64,000 nt of DNA from Acanthosepion esculentum (lineage: Eukaryota; Mollusca; Cephalopoda; Sepiida; Sepiidae): assembly GCA_964036315.1 (NCBI GenBank), contig OZ038485.1, forward strand, positions 76,855,460 to 76,919,459, given 5' to 3'. A model generated the notes under the pieces. The model saw only the letters and a program-made list of their open reading frames with translations. It searched no databases and was not told the DNA's origin. Below, piece by piece: positions 12,535-25,776 of the stretch (position 1 is its first letter; each line of letters begins with the position of its first letter). Made by a program: the position numbers and the translations under genes.

Positions 12535-13393
12535 CTATAACCATCATCAGCCTTTTACCCACATTAAATTTGGAAATCTTTTTAATGTATTGACTAATAT
12601 TACTTTCATATTTTATTGCTTCATGGAGATCATCTTTGCTTGAATATTATTTTCAATTAGATTAATATATGGAGGCCATACCATTTATATGGTGTCTTTG
12701 AAACTTCTTTTTGATAAGATGGGCAATAGATAACCATGTAGAATGTGAAGGTGCATTATTTCACATGAATATATTCATTAGCTTAATCCTCCTTGGTTAT
12801 GTGTGCCACTAAAAAGAGAAACATCTTGTCAAAGACTTAAAATAATTTCCTGCATTTATATTGGAATCATCAATTTAGAAATGACCTATAATTTTACTAC
12901 CTACAATACTAGCCAACTTATTGCTCCCTGTCTCCACTGTAGCTTTCTCAATCATGGTGGTTGACTATTTTTCATGAAGAAATCCTTCAGGTCAGCTATT
13001 AGCTCCATCTAATGTAGCTCTATATTTATCACTAAAACTTAAGAAATCATGTACATGTTTCTCATTGAGTTTTGTACTTAGTTGCTCATATCTTTAATCA
13101 ATATTTTTAATATTCTGCTTCTTTTCTGTTGATATTCACAAGACCAGCTTCTTCAAATATTTTCTTACTGGTTAATCCATCTTTCTTGCTTATTTTAATT
13201 TTTCTCAGATCTCTTAGTGACATTTTTAAAGACGATTTTTGTTGTTTTTATCTTGCTAATATTTTAAATTTCCTATTTTTTTTTTTTTGTGATCTCTATT
13301 TAACTCTTTTACAATTTCCAACCTTGTGTTTTCATCCCATTACTTTACAATATTTTGTTTCTGATTTGAAGTTATATCTTTCTTACAAGACAT
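12535..13393 (-). pseudogene. Tc1/mariner transposase remnant
   Basis: Reading the minus strand from an ATG at 13391-13393, successive frames give a start like MSCKKDITSNQKQN, then RATLDGAN at about 12993-13030, NNAPSHS at 12741-12760 and TSSKDDLHEAIKYE-like sequence at 12607-12648, followed by a Met-X-X-Val-Ile-Glu C-terminus. These follow the order of a Tc1/mariner DDE transposase: N-terminal DNA binding, middle catalytic region, a DNAPSH-type second-Asp block, then the Glu region. Many stops and frameshifts make it a clear pseudogene. I could not identify a confident TIR pair. Confidence 0.75.
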
Positions 13394-14078
13394 GACAGTC
13401 AATATATATCTGAAATAAAAATATGAGAACCTATATCTTCAATATGAACAACAAAATTTCATATAACTAAATAAGATACCATAAATATTTCTAATAAAAG
13501 CATCATAAAGCTGAAATTCACATTGGTATATTTATCATATAACTAAATCTTGACATTTTTATCAGTATCAGTTGCAGGATATACATTTCATCTTTGTTAA
13601 ACTGCAAATATGTTGATTTGGTTTAAACTTATTTACAATGTTCTTATTGTATATTTAAATAATTCAAATTCTTATTGCCTGACAGATTTTTTAAAATAAC
13701 ATCTATCTGTCCTCAAACAAACACTTCTGACCATTTCAGAGATTTTGTCTAATCTTTGGTAATGTCCAATTCATTGAACAAACACTTGACTGTTGGAAGC
13801 AGTGTATGTACCATCTAGTTAATATATCTCCTAGTAAACTATAATGATGTGCATCATACTAGCATTTTGATATAACTAATTTATTAAATTTTAATTTTAT
13901 ATTACAAGATTGGGTCTCAAAATAATCTAATCAAAATACCTAAAAATTAATTTTAGGCCCGAAATTTTCAAACCAGTGTCTCAAAATAATTTGACCAAAG
14001 CTGATTTGATTTTTTTATTTGGTAGTCATTTTCTCTGTGATTTTATTATTTTGTTCTGCGATAGAAGAGAATTATAAT
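13394..14078. other. Unassigned AT-rich DNA
   Basis: No coding signal. It contains two diverged direct copies of TCTCAAAATAAT followed by CTAATCAAAA or TTGACCAAAG (13915-13936 and 13978-13999), possibly the end of a DNA transposon, but I found no inverted partner. Confidence 0.4.
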
Positions 14079-14083
14079 AGTCA

Positions 14084-14563
14084 TATAGCAAAGAAAACGG
14101 CGACTTAACTCGTCAAACCAAGCGACAGCATGTCGCATGTATCCTATGATGGAAAATGTGGTGAAAAAGAAAATTACTTACCAAAAAGAAGGGCACGTAT
14201 TCTGCATGACATGCTGAAGACTGAATATTTTAGAAACAAGCCAGTTGCAAGAGTCGCAATAAAAGTATTTTGATATGCAAAAATTGAGCATCCTCTCCCA
14301 GTTGTAGACGAATGAAAAAAAATGCTTGGCCAATAAAAGCAAAAGATAAAAATTTGGGGAATTGGGCTTCTGTGTCCGTCAGAGAGTGAGTTATTTTTCT
14401 GAATGGTCACATGCATTGTGATTTGTGAGATAGTACCTGCGAATCGAGTTTCAGCATTTCTTTCTGCCCCCAATGTTCGAGTCTGAACTTACAGTGATTT
14501 ATTCTCTACGTTGTGGAAGTAATCTGCGACAAATATTTCCTTTGCAATCCCAGATCACTTACA
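14084..14563 (+). repeat. 5' LTR of lineage A gypsy element
   Basis: Starts TATAGCAAAGAAAAC and ends ATCACTTACA. It aligns along its whole length with 17477-17920 and differs by many substitutions and small indels, for example an extra 20-base block near 14130-14150. It contains a CCAAT-like motif (GGCCAATAAAAGC) near 14330. The divergence shows the insertion is old. Confidence 0.88.
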
Positions 14564-14578
14564 AGTTATTTCAACACT

Positions 14579-15130
14579 ATGCCAGACAAGACATTTGACA
14601 TCAAGTTAATACCCGAGTTTGATGGTTCAGTGACCGGACAAGCAGTTACTGAATGGATTGAGAAGGTAGAACTTGTTTGTGACCTGTGTGGAATTAAAAA
14701 GGTTGAATGTGTTCTTTCTCTGAGATTGACAGGTGGAGCATTTGCTGTTTACCAGCAGTTAAACTCAGAGCAAAAATCAGATGTTGAGCAGATAAAACGA
14801 GCCTTTGCATTGGATCATTTCTTGGCTTATGAGCAGTTCGTGGAATGCCGACTGCACCCGGACGAATCTGTCAATGTGTTTCTAGCCAACTAGCAGTTCT
14901 ATTTGGCAGGATATCCGAGCAAGGACTACCATGTGCGTTCATAGCAGGGTTACCAGCACATGTCAAGCAACTACTGTGCATGTCTTCCAAAATGGAAGAC
15001 ATGAATACAAACCAAATGTTGGACCGAGCTCAGGCCATAATGAAAGATCAAATTGCAACTGAGGAAATGGTTGCGGCTACCATTTCACCAGGCGGAGCTG
15101 ATAAACATCCAAATGTTAAATGTCGGAGGG
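14579..15130 (+). pseudogene. gag remnant of lineage A gypsy element
   Basis: The reading frame opens at 14579 (MPDKTFDIKLIPEFDG) shortly after the 5' LTR. It shows the EFDG...V.EWIEKVELVCDLCGI pattern of gypsy capsid proteins. A stop at 14891-14893 and a frame change follow; capsid-like sequence resumes at about 14920-15110 in another frame (GLPAHVKQLL...MLDRAQAIMKDQ). No intact Gag can be made. Confidence 0.8.
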
Positions 15131-15345
15131 GTATGTGAGGCTATCAATGCTCTGGGTGGAATCACTTTACCAGGGACTGCCCAGTTTGACGAGAAGATGC
15201 CCATCAGCCACAAAGGTCACGCACAACAATGCGTTGCTTCCGGTGTCAAGAAGTAGGCCACATTGCTTCATTGTGTCCGGGGAAAAGAGGAAGGGGACAA
15301 GACGTCAGCTCTGGTCTCTTCCTTAAGCGAGTTATGAATGAAGCA
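15131..15345 (+). pseudogene. CCHC zinc-knuckle (nucleocapsid) remnants
   Basis: The first knuckle, GYQCSGWNHFTRDC (about 15137-15178), keeps the last Cys-His-Cys ligands but has Gly where the first Cys belongs. The second, CFRCQEVGHIASLC (about 15236-15277), is a perfect C-x2-C-x4-H-x4-C knuckle. These would package RNA in a working particle. The reading frame changes between them. Confidence 0.82.
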
Positions 15346-15660
15346 CTACCTATGTACAAGTACATATCCATAAGTCACTTTGGCCCCTTCAAACTGTAAT
15401 CTTCAAGGGGCAAAGATATTGCTTGACCCGAATGGGTTTTGGGTTGAATGTTGCACCAGCCATAATGAAGGCCGTTGTGGATGCCACATTGTCAAAAGAC
15501 GAGTCAGTTCAACAGGCAACCTCATCATATATTGATATTTATGTTGACGAGAGCATGATTTCAGCAGCTTGCGTGAAGGAGCACTTGGCTGTGTTTGATT
15601 TGAACTGCAAGAATCCGGAGCGGTTATGGGATGGCACACTTGTGCTGGGTTTGCATGTCG
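15346..15660 (+). pseudogene. Reverse transcriptase fragment, catalytic motif broken
   Basis: The frame at 15423 reads LTRMGFGLNVAPAIMKAVVD, the palm region typical of this gypsy lineage, then SSYIDIYVDES where a YIDD catalytic box is expected. The second catalytic Asp is displaced by a deletion. The N-terminal half of RT is absent; the joint lies near 15345-15420. Confidence 0.82.
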
Positions 15661-16380
15661 AGCAAGATAACACGGTTAATTGGAAACGCAAAAATGACAT
15701 TCCATCAGTTCCTGAGGTCCTGATGCGATGTAATGTCTTCTTATGGTGTGGAAAACTGGTGGGTCATGTTCCTGTGTGTGGATGGCTTTGTGTTGCTACA
15801 TCATCTGTTAGACGCAGGACAGTATCGATCACATCTGGCTGGGACAATGAAGTGACAGATGCTCCCCTTAAGAACATGATTGAGGACATAGCGGAAAGAA
15901 TGACCCTGCACATGGTAAGTGGTGCACAAGCAGACCTCTTTATGAGGTATGGGTCGATGCAAGTTCTCTCGCCACAGGGGTTTCGTTGGAAGTTGATGGA
16001 AGCGTTGTAGAAGACGCATGTTGGCGGCAGCCTGCAAAGGACACCCAACATAACAATTTATCAGAATTGGATGCTATTCTGAAGGGCATCAATTTAGCAC
16101 AACAGTGGGGTGCAACAGAGCTACACCTCTTCACAGACTCCACGTGTGTGCACCGGTGGGTATCAAACATGCTCACTGACAAAGCCAGAATACGAACTAA
16201 GGCGGCAATTGAGATGCTGATCCAGAGGCATTTGAGTACTCTTGAAAAGCTGATTTAAGAGTATAACTTATTGATCACGATAAGTTTAGTAATGTTGAGT
16301 GAGAATCGAGTGGATAAGCTCACCAGAGTACTGCAACAATGGTATGATGTGATCAAGAAGGAAATCGAACCAACACGCCC
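15661..16380 (+). pseudogene. RNase H region of lineage A gypsy pol
   Basis: After a connection region, frame-shifted reading gives VWVDASSLATG (about 15942-15975), LSELDAILKGI (about 16058-16090) and HLFTDSTCVHRW (about 16124-16160). These supply the Asp, Glu and Asp of a type I RNase H. A frameshift near 15925 separates this from the upstream ORF. Confidence 0.8.
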
Positions 16381-17215
16381 GATATGCGCTTCCATGGTGA
16401 ACGAGAACCTCTCTTGATCAGATACGTGCCATACATTGCCAGAGTGGACATTCTGGCATCAGGCGAACGCTGTATTTTGTGAGACGAGTTTACCCTACAA
16501 CATCCAAGGTGGCTGTCAAGGCAGTGGTCAGAAAATGTAAAGAATTCCAGTCAATTGACCCAGCCTCAAGTCGTTGGCCACATGGCAACCTAAGTGTGTT
16601 CTGAAATCTGGACCCACTTAGGAATGGATATTACACATTACAGTGGGCAACACTAACTTACGTTAATTGATTGTGGCCTCAGTCGATTTGTGATATGGCG
16701 ACACCTGCTTCAACAAGACTCAAGAAGCATCATCCAACAGTTGGAAAGTATTTTTTTTTAATGAAGCTCACCATCAGAAATCCTACTCAACAATGACACT
16801 GCATTTCGCAGTAAGTCCTTTAAAGATTTCTTGGATGACTAGGGAATCCAACTTCGTTTTTGCTGCACCTATGTTCCTGCAGGAAACGGTATAGTGGAAG
16901 GATCTTATCGGAGCATAAAGAGAATTGCAGCAAGAAAGCAGTGTTCGATAATGGAGGCAGTATACTGGCATAATATCATGCCAAAGGATGACATTGTCGA
17001 CTAATGCGCCTGCCAATATAATTCACCGTTACCAACTGAAAGTGAAGGGAATTGCTACAACATTACCACCTGATCGTTGTAAGTATCACGGTATATACGA
17101 GAACAGAGTATGGGTGAAAGCTCCCCATGGCCGGTGTACCTCCAGGTATCAAGTGGGTCACATGACGGACATTGTAAGTCCACAAACAACAGGATGCTAC
17201 AGCATGTAAGAAGAT
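16381..17215 (+). pseudogene. Integrase remnant of lineage A gypsy pol
   Basis: Pieces in different frames give HSGIRRTLYFVRRVYP and KCKEFQS-like zinc-binding sequence near 16448-16560, LGMDITHY with the first catalytic Asp near 16620-16650, NDTAFRSKSF with the second Asp near 16793-16825, and GNGIVEGSYRSIKR with the Glu near 16885-16925. The C-terminal VWVKAPHGRCTSR domain is at 17110-17145. All three DDE positions can be traced, but no frame is continuous. Confidence 0.8.
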
Positions 17216-17462
17216 CTTTGCCTTTTTGTTGATTCTGATACATCCCCAAGCAAATCCGATGATGGTTCATCATCTGACAGTGATCAGATAATTGAGATCT
17301 GCGAATCCAATGCTTCCACAGATGCAGAGCTTACAGAAACTTGAGATACGTCTGATAACTCCTCAGGAGACAGCTCTCCGACACACATAAGGGAGATAGT
17401 TCCAGTATGACAAAGCACCAGAATAAAGAGAGCTGCTCCAAGCTGTTTGATTTGTGATAATG

Positions 17463-17476
17463 AGATCAGGGGGGAG
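17463..17476 (+). other. Polypurine tract of lineage A gypsy element
   Basis: GAGATCAGGGGGGAG lies directly before the 3' LTR, where the plus-strand primer for reverse transcription is expected. It fixes the LTR start at TATAGCAAAG. Confidence 0.75.
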
Positions 17477-17920
17477 TATAGCAAAGAAAATGCTGACTTA
17501 CCTCATCAAACCAAGTGACAGCTGGAAAATGTGGCAAAAAAGAAAATTACTTACCAAAAAAAAAAAAAAGGGCACGTATGCTGCATATACTGAAGATCGA
17601 ATATTTTTTCAGTCACAGGAGTCGCAATAAATGTATTGCGGTATGCATCCTCTCCCAGTTGTCAACAAATGAAAAAAAATGCTTGGCCAATAAAAGCAAT
17701 AGATAAAATAAAATTCGGGGAATTGGGCTACCATGTTCGGAGAGAGTTATTTTTCTGACTTGTTACATGCATTGTGATTTGTAAGATAGTACCGGCGAAT
17801 CGAGTTTTCGGCATTTCTTTCTGCCCTCGATGTTGGAGTCTGAACTTACAGTGATTTATTCTCTGCACTGTGGAAGTAATCTGCGACAAATATTTCCTTT
17901 GCAATCCCAGATCACTTACA
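17477..17920 (+). repeat. 3' LTR of lineage A gypsy element
   Basis: Aligns with 14084-14563, same start and end. An A14-type run at about 17556-17569 is expanded compared with AAAAAG in the 5' copy, and several deletions shorten it by about 36 bases. Confidence 0.88.
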
Positions 17921-18094
17921 AGGCAATTATCTAATCATATTGTTTCAATAAAGTAACTGAATAAACAATAAGACAAATGGACATTTTATTAATTTTTATA
18001 TTGTCAAAATACAAGCTTAATTTTGTATAAACAGATTTGATATGTTCAAGATCTTAAAACATCCAGTTGTTATACTCTGCTGCAAATTAAATCT

Positions 18095-18480
18095 CTGATT
18101 CACTCTACATCTCAGCTGGATGTGAACATTAAGAAAGCAAAACTTAAAATGATGTCCTTTGCACAGGGATTCTGTACATCACATCCAGCACACAAAACAA
18201 ATCTCCCTCAAAAATCTAAAACACAGCATAAAAGAAGCTAATCATGAATGTTGCTGCCAAAGAAAATTGATGAGCTCTAGAGCTATCAGAATTGCTTTTA
18301 AGATAGTCACCCATAAATGACTGGAACACAGGAGAACTATTGATACCTAGCAGGCTCTCAATGTCACCACTGCGACTTTGGTCAACTGACCCAATGCACA
18401 CATCAACTCGAGACCTACCCTCTTCCAAAAGCCTACACCATACCCACATAGACATTCTACTCACATTCTTGGTATTGGCA
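18095..18480 (+). repeat. Repeat X, copy 1
   Basis: Shares ordered blocks with 61555-61885 and, inverted, with 62885-63530: a block with CATCACATC..., CACAAAACAAATC, then AAAATCTAAAA, then an AATCATGAA-like block, then a pyrimidine-rich tail with CATACCCACA. No protein motif appears. I do not recognise the family. Confidence 0.6.
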
Positions 18481-19764
18481 AAGTCACTTTATAACAAGTG
18501 TAAGGTTGCAAGTAAAGGAACACACATCTGTGTGTTATTAATACAAAATAATATTATATTTACAATTCTTGTCTTTTCCTTTTGCCTCACCAGTGATACT
18601 GTTGTTTCATTTGTTCTTCCATGCTATCATATGCATATTTATAACACAGTGAACATCTGATAAAGAATCTTGTTTTCTTTATTACAGTTATTAATAGATT
18701 CAAGTATTAGCTTAAAATTAAATGATATTTTTCTCTAACACAGAAATTGTCACAATTTTCTCCTTTTTTTCAATTTGCATAGAAATCACAGATCAGATAG
18801 AAACAAATTTTAACATTAGACTTTTATAAATGTACATTTTGCATGCTTTTGTTTTCATACAGATAATTAATCTGCAATGCAATATTCTGTTTTCTTTGAA
18901 GGAAAACAATGTTGTCAACAAGTAGAAATATTTTATTAATTTTTTTCTTTTATAAGAAAAATCTTGCAACCAAACTATAATCTTTAATAAATTGTATTTG
19001 TATAACCAAAGTTTGAATTCTTGGCATTCATTTTATGACCATAAACACAACAATCAAGAAGTTAAGAAATTATTTTACTGTAAGCTTCACAAATGTGTAC
19101 ATGTCATGTGCACAAACACACACATTTCATATTATATACATATATATTTTCTTTTCTTGATTTTTTTCTTTTTTCTTCTATTTCCTGTGTCATTTTTATA
19201 TTTGTATGCATATATGTTTAGTTATATTTATGTGTCTGTATTAGGATGTGAATGTGTCTGTTGTGTCATCTGTATAATCTAACTTCCTCATGCTTATGTT
19301 TGTAGCGTTTAGTGATACTTTTTACATCAGCGTCAAATTTATTGGATAAATTGGCACCTAGCTAAGAATTGTAATTTTTTTTTTTTCTTTTCCTCCATTC
19401 CATTTTTGAATAACTTTGTAATATTTTAAACCTAATGCTTGGTTTAATTTAGAATTTAAAATTTTTAATTTTTAATTTTACCATGAAAGTAAAACTTATT
19501 TCATATTAATTTCTAGTTGAATCTAACATTAACTTTAATCAACTAACAGTTCGTATTTAGGTCTTTTGAATTTTCATATACTTGTATTATGATTGGTCAT
19601 CATATGTTACGTAACAAGGTTTCTCCTATTGAGGGGGATTGGATTTGAATTTTCAAAAAAATCTATTTCACAATCAACACTCACTTGATAAGACACCAGA
19701 AGTGTTGAACCAAAATGGCTATTTTTGTAGTGATGCTATAACCTGCTTATGTTATAATTTTTGA

Positions 19765-19828
<64 letters not shown>

Positions 19829-20741
19829 CAGGCAGTAAAATTGCAAATGTATGAATGATAAAATAGTAAAAACCAAGCTGTTTTCCTTGAAAACATTGGA
19901 AAGATTTGCCATTATCACTATATTGTGTATCAATAGAAAAACATTTCCAATTTTGTTAGAAAAATTGGATAACGCTTGTTTCACATGATGTAACTTCAGA
20001 AACTAGTAATACTGTTAAATATTTTAAACAAAGCAAACAAAATAAGATGAAGTATTTTTTTTTTTTTAAAATACTTCATTAGATATCATTCTTCATGGAG
20101 TGAATCATATTTTCATACTATTTGTTTTCAGTGAAAGTAAAAATTAAGAAATTTCACTTTATTTTTTGATTTTATCAGGTTCAAAGAAAATTTAAAATTG
20201 TTCATATGTAATATGAACAGTCAACTTCTCAGTTCAGTTATGTACTTTTACAATCTTTGATAAACAATATATAATTTACTTAATTTCACTCACTTGGAGT
20301 AATGAATAAATATTAAACAAGAAGTAAATGACAAATTATGTTAAACTACACAAATCATTTTTTTTTTTTATTCTTTTGAATAATCAACATTCTTGCTTGT
20401 TTATTATATATATGTATGTACATAAAATTACACACACATACACACACACACACAATCTGGACACAATATTTTCATATTTTAAAGAGAAGTTGGAAAGTCT
20501 ATTTTTCTTTTGATTTTCCATGTAATTATCATTAGTTCTGCATCAATACCAATCATGAAGGTATTTAAATATTAACTTTAAATTCAAATTTGAGTCTCCA
20601 AAATGAAACTACTCTCTTTTAATAGTTTTTTGCCTTCCTTTAGCATGGCCGATTCTAACATCCAGGAGAATAATTCATTGCACTTTTTCTGTCTTATGTT
20701 TTCCACTGACTTGAAGTGAAATGATTATAAGAAAAGTGGGT
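18481..20741. other. Unassigned AT-rich DNA
   Basis: Nothing recognisable apart from simple repeats. It holds a (TA)n run (19772-19827) and a CA-rich tract (20431-20454). Short ORFs here are chance or microsatellite products. Confidence 0.5.
19772..19827. repeat. (TA)n microsatellite
   Basis: AT dinucleotide run of about 28 units preceded by a short CA tract. Confidence 0.95.
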
Positions 20742-21345
20742 TCACTTCGTTGGGCTAGACAATTTTTCTTAACAAAATCTATTTTATATGTTTATAAGTC
20801 TACCATTCATACATGTATTGAATTTTACTACTATATCAGATCTGGTGCTTCTGCTATGTATCTACGGATGTTTTAAATGCAAAGAAACTGCAATGTTATT
20901 TGTCCTGAGCCAGCATCTTGACTTTAGTCACTTTCCCACCACTGTAAAGTTGCTTCCCTGTACCTTTTCTATAAATATTTTCATAGTAATTGTTCTGATG
21001 AGCTTTTCTCTTTGGTATCTCAACATCACAAATTTAAACACTGTACTAGATTGGCAGCTAGGTCTCATTAATTTACTGCTGAAATGGCTAGATATAACCA
21101 TCAGTTCTATGCTAACAGTTTCTTCCCTTGCACTTCATACTTGAGGAACTGTCTTCCAGCTTCTTGCTTTCCTGTAAATTATGATCTGCAAAATTTGAAT
21201 GCATCCTCAATCATCTGTCTTTTTGAATCCTTCTTTTATTGTCCTTTCTGCTCAATAACATTCTCTCAGTTTCTTTTACTCTCAGTAACCACTTGCATCT
21301 TATGAATTTATTGCCTTGTTTGGGGTGAAATGATTAAAATAAAAA
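20742..21345 (+). mobile_element. LINE 3' end (APE-type, CR1/Jockey-like), copy 1
   Basis: A 5'-truncated copy in plus orientation. Frames give YKSTIHTCIEF-like thumb sequence, LSQHLDFSHFPTT, then YANSFFPCTSYLRNCLPAS at about 21107-21165, the C-terminal tail of the LINE polyprotein. It ends with CCTTGTTTGGGGTGAAATGATTAAAA, the 3' end shared with the copies at 27.8, 43.3, 48.7, 50.5 and 56.3 kb. No endonuclease or RT core is present. Confidence 0.8.
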
Positions 21346-24300
21346 TTTTCTTAAACATTTAATTTTTATCTTCAACAATAGTATAAAAGTTCACTAATTC
21401 ATTTCTTATTCAGTGTAAAATAATTGGTATTTGCTATCATGTACTATGAAGAAACTATTCAAGTATAATTTGTCACTAAATCATTCACTTAAAACACTTT
21501 CTTTATAAAATCTTTAAACTTTTAAAATAATATAATATAAGAGCTGACAGCAGCTCTTAACATATCTATTAGGTTGAGTTTTAAGTAATTTTTGTTTTGA
21601 GGAACCAACTCTAATATTTTGAAGAATAACATTGATAAACAAAAATGAAAATTTCCTTATGATTCAACATAATACTTTGACTATCAAGCAAAAAATATTC
21701 AAAATTTATCAATATTATCTTTAGGTTCCTTTAAATAAACTATGAAACTTTAAGAGTTCTGGAGGTGTTTAAGAAAAAAATAAAATCAATTTTTAAGAAA
21801 CTTTGCCTTATAAACTTCAACAAAAGAAAAATACAGAAATGTAAATTATCTTCCAACAGCCTTACCTAGAAAATAAAAACGAAGAGTCAATTTATGCATG
21901 AAAAACAAATTAAAAATTCAATCTAGACATGTGAATAATGCAATGATGTAATTGTGGCTGAATGTTGTTTAAAGCTGTGCTTATTAAATCTCAATGTAGT
22001 AAATTTTTGAGAATCAAAAACATCTAGAATTTTATTATTTTATAATTAAATAAAAATTTTATAGGTCAAAATTTAATTAGAATAGATGTATTCTGAACAG
22101 GACAGTAAATATTATAAGACAACATCTGTTTCATGAAAAAAAGATACAATTTCAAATCATGTTTACATATACTTATATAACTAGATGACAGAAATGAGAA
22201 ACATATTTTAATAGATAATGTGAAGATTAGATAAATAAATTTGTGAATATTTAAAAGAAAATTATCTGTAACTTAAGTGATCAGAATTTATGTAGTTTCT
22301 ATCTCCTGCTGTAATGGGTAGGTTATTTCTGCTTTCTTAACAGATGTCCTAATGAATATCATTAAGATTAAATACTTTATAACCACTAGAGCATTGGGAA
22401 TTCATAAATTTATCATATTAACAAGTATTTATAACTTCTGAAGAATAAGATTTTATAATGAAAAAAAACTGGAATTAAATACAGTACTTTTGAAAATATA
22501 TAATTAAAATGAAATTACATTAGAAACAACAGGAACAAGGTCAACAATAAAAAATAAATTTAATCATCAAAACAACAAAAAATGGCAAAAGGAATAACAA
22601 AAAGAAAACAATCTCATGAAATGGAATGTTTTAAGGAGGGAGTTTGAAAGTAAACAATTCAAGAGTTGAAATATCAAGAAATAAACTGAGTATAAAAGGC
22701 ATCAGTACACACAGTACAAAAAGGATATGAATCGTTAAAAAAAGAGGGTCAGATATTTAATATTTTAGTAAAGTAAAAATATAAACAAATAAAATCAAAT
22801 TCAAAATTATAATGAAAACATTTCTAAAATGCCAATTTTTTACTACTACAAATTACATTTTTGTGGTCAGATGAAAAAGAAAAATAACTGACCCCATTTA
22901 GTTGAATTTTTATTACTCATATCTCCAGTTTGACGTGTCCCTTTCCCCAAATACCATCAGATTTCTGATCCAAAATTATCTATAATTTTATCAATCTATA
23001 TATAACAGATATTAATAATGATAATCAATACTAAATTTACATTACTGCTTTATAATAAAGTATTAATATTAGATTATGTATGAACTGTCAGACCTCAGTG
23101 GACCTTAAATAAAACTATGAGTATTTCAAACTAGTGAAACTAGCAAGCCACTAGATTCTGGATTTATAAGGCCTGACCATGGAGTAAATACCTTACACTC
23201 GTTATTTTATGCCAGACTAAGTTATTCTTAAAAAATACCTATCTTTGAAAAAGATTATACTCAAATTTAAATAGTTATCAATCTAAATTTCCAAGTTCAA
23301 ATTATTGACAACAGGTGTGAAGAAATTATAAAATAATTAACTGACAATTCACTGTACTAAACAATACCTTAGATATAACTTTTATGGTACTAAGTAATAT
23401 TTGGTTCAATCAATTATGCAAATCAATTTTCTTTACCAGGAATTATCTGAAAATTCTACATTGATATGCATTGCTGATTTCAGCTAATCAAAACTCCAGT
23501 CTCATATCTTATGATACAATTTAGAGATTGTAGTATAATAATAAAACTATTTTTTTTTTTTAAATGCCACCATCATATCTAAGATTAATATAAAAAAAGT
23601 TGTAGAAAATTTGTCTATTTTAGATAAAATGCTATAGAACACAATTTAACTGATTGTGTATGTATATCATTTTAAAGCAGAAAAATAAAGTTTTCAATTT
23701 GAGTAATTGAATTTTATGGCAATTACCAGTTTGTTTCTCTTTACAGTTCAATTCATATAAATATCTGATATGGGATTTGAAATATAAAACCAGTGAGATA
23801 TAATTTACTTTTATTAGTATGAGTCAGTTCATTTCATTCCCAAAGATTCTGATAAAATAATTATCCTACTACCGATCTACACAGGCAACATTCTAGATAT
23901 GAAACCATATGTCACAAGTAAAAAATAACAAAGATTTGAGACAGGAAATGAAAATTACACTTTTTTAAATCTATATTTTAAAAACAGATGCAACTTAGAT
24001 TTAGACTCTTAAGCATTTGAGGAGTAAAGTAATTACATATTTTTGTGTTCCATATTTATAAATGACAAAAATATTACTTCTTATGGAAGTATTTAGCATG
24101 AAATAATTGTTTACATTAAGTGTTTTCTAAATACTTGTATTTAAATGAGAGGGAAACATTTGAAAGTATTAGTGTACATCAAAATAAAATGTATTTTGTA
24201 TTCCTAGATAATCAATGATTTCTTTTTACCATATTTGTTTCTTCTGACAACCAAACATTAGCTGATGTGTTTATCAAAGTGAACCAATATCAAGATTGAA

Positions 24301-25086
24301 CATAAATTAAGAGTAATCAGTACAAAAATAGACAAAAGGAAGATTAGTCAATAGGTACAAATAAAGATTTTTTTTTGTTTGTTTTAAATATCATTTTAAA
24401 GCAGAGGTGGGGGGGGGGTTCTGCTTATCACAACAGATGATAAACCCCATCACAATGGATATTGTAATGACAAATGTTGCAAACATTAAAAAAAGACAAA
24501 AAGATGAAAGTGCAATGTTTAATATTGGAATAGAATGAAAATGATGAGACGTAAGAAAATGAATTTCATATTTTCACATACAAGAAACAAGTTCATATTT
24601 TAATTTTCTCTGTAGAAATGCAGTTTTTAAAAATTTGTAACATTTTTAAAGATGGATAAAATTTTAGGAGACAAACAAAAAAGTCATATTTTAACATCTT
24701 TTGAAGCTTTATATAAGAATAACAGTTTTTATTCCATGCACATTTCTTTGAAAGATTTGGCTATGCTGTTCAATGAATTTCTATGAAAACATTAGTTTTT
24801 AGAAATCCCTTGAGAAATTTGTTTTTTTTTTATATTTATAATTTTTATTTCCTTCAATACAAAAAGTACTAATGTTGCAAATATTTTTAAAGCAGTTCTA
24901 CAGGATTCAAAATCATGATATTAATGAGAAAAATAGGATAAATATTTTAAAATATATAAAAAATAGCCTTCAACAAATATGTAAAAAAAAAAAAAGAAAA
25001 GATAAACAGAACTGGATTCAAGTAACAAACTGTAAAGATGCATAAAGGTCTTGAGCAAGACCATGCAAGAATTCAAATTCATAGAG
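21346..25086. other. Unassigned AT-rich DNA
   Basis: No coding signal and no element that I can classify. It is uniformly A/T-rich with short A or T homopolymers and a G10-type run near 24409. Confidence 0.5.
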
Positions 25087-25412
25087 CAGGCATCCCCAAA
25101 CTAAAGGCTGCAGACCATCTGGTTTGCTGGCTCACAAGTTATCAAATATTAAAAGATGCTAATGGCAACAAAAATGTGCTTAGCAGAAAAAAAATATTTC
25201 ATAGGAATGAAAAACGAAATTCTCACAATACATTTTCTAAAAAACTTGAGTTATATTCTAAAAATCATTTTCAGTTGCAAAATAATCTTTACAATTTAAT
25301 ATTCTCTGTTCATTAGAAAGGTTTATTGTTTTAAAAAATTTATGAATATTTTCAAGCTTTGCATTTTTTAACATTTTCATGTGACCCATCTCAAAGGATT
25401 TGGGGATACCTG
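25087..25412. mobile_element. hAT-like MITE
   Basis: The left end reads CAGGCATCCCCAAAC and the right end is its diverged inverse, TTTGGGGATACCTG. CAGG-N-TCCCCAAA termini are typical of hAT elements related to the Charlie group. The flanks TCATAGAG and GCATAAAT agree at five of eight positions, compatible with a decayed 8-bp target duplication. The interior has no transposase. Confidence 0.75.
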
Positions 25413-25776
25413 GCATAAATCATTTCAATCACTTACAATTTCATCTTCATTCCTTGGCTAAGAAAAAGAAAACAAAATTAAAAAGGCAATTTTTATCATT
25501 TTTGAAATGGTCATTTATTTAGCAAAAAATAAGGCAGATAATTAGTCTGAACATGTTTTAATTCATACAAAATTTATTCTATTGAATGATGATTTTTTAA
25601 GTATAAATTATGATTTCTGGGAATAAATTAAAGCTAATTATTTAAAATTACCAATTAATGAACATGTTTTCCTCTAACATATTTTAAAATTCTAACTGTA
25701 TATGTGAAAGCTTATATTAAATTAACAATATCTTTTTTACCATCTTTTGAACAGGTGTAGAGGTTTATCCCTTAAG

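Larger units (their letters stand above)
14084..17920 (+). mobile_element. Ty3/gypsy LTR retrotransposon (lineage A), degraded
   Basis: Two similar LTRs bracket plus-strand gag-pol remnants. The 5' flank AGTCA and the 3' flank AGGCA are consistent with a 5-bp target duplication with one change. Internal order is gag, zinc knuckles, a truncated RT, RNase H and integrase, the Ty3/gypsy order. The span from the second zinc knuckle to the middle of RT is largely missing, so protease and the RT N-terminus are deleted. Several frameshifts interrupt the rest. A second copy of this lineage lies on the minus strand at 36.8-40.4 kb. Confidence 0.9.

Noticed and set aside
13915..13999. Repeated TCTCAAAATAAT as a TIR of the 12.5-kb Tc1 remnant
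   Set aside because: Both copies are in direct orientation and no inverted partner exists left of the transposase.
15423..16010. 195-codon ORF as an intact gene
   Set aside because: It is the RT-connection part of the degraded gypsy pol, with a broken YIDD box and frameshifts on both sides.
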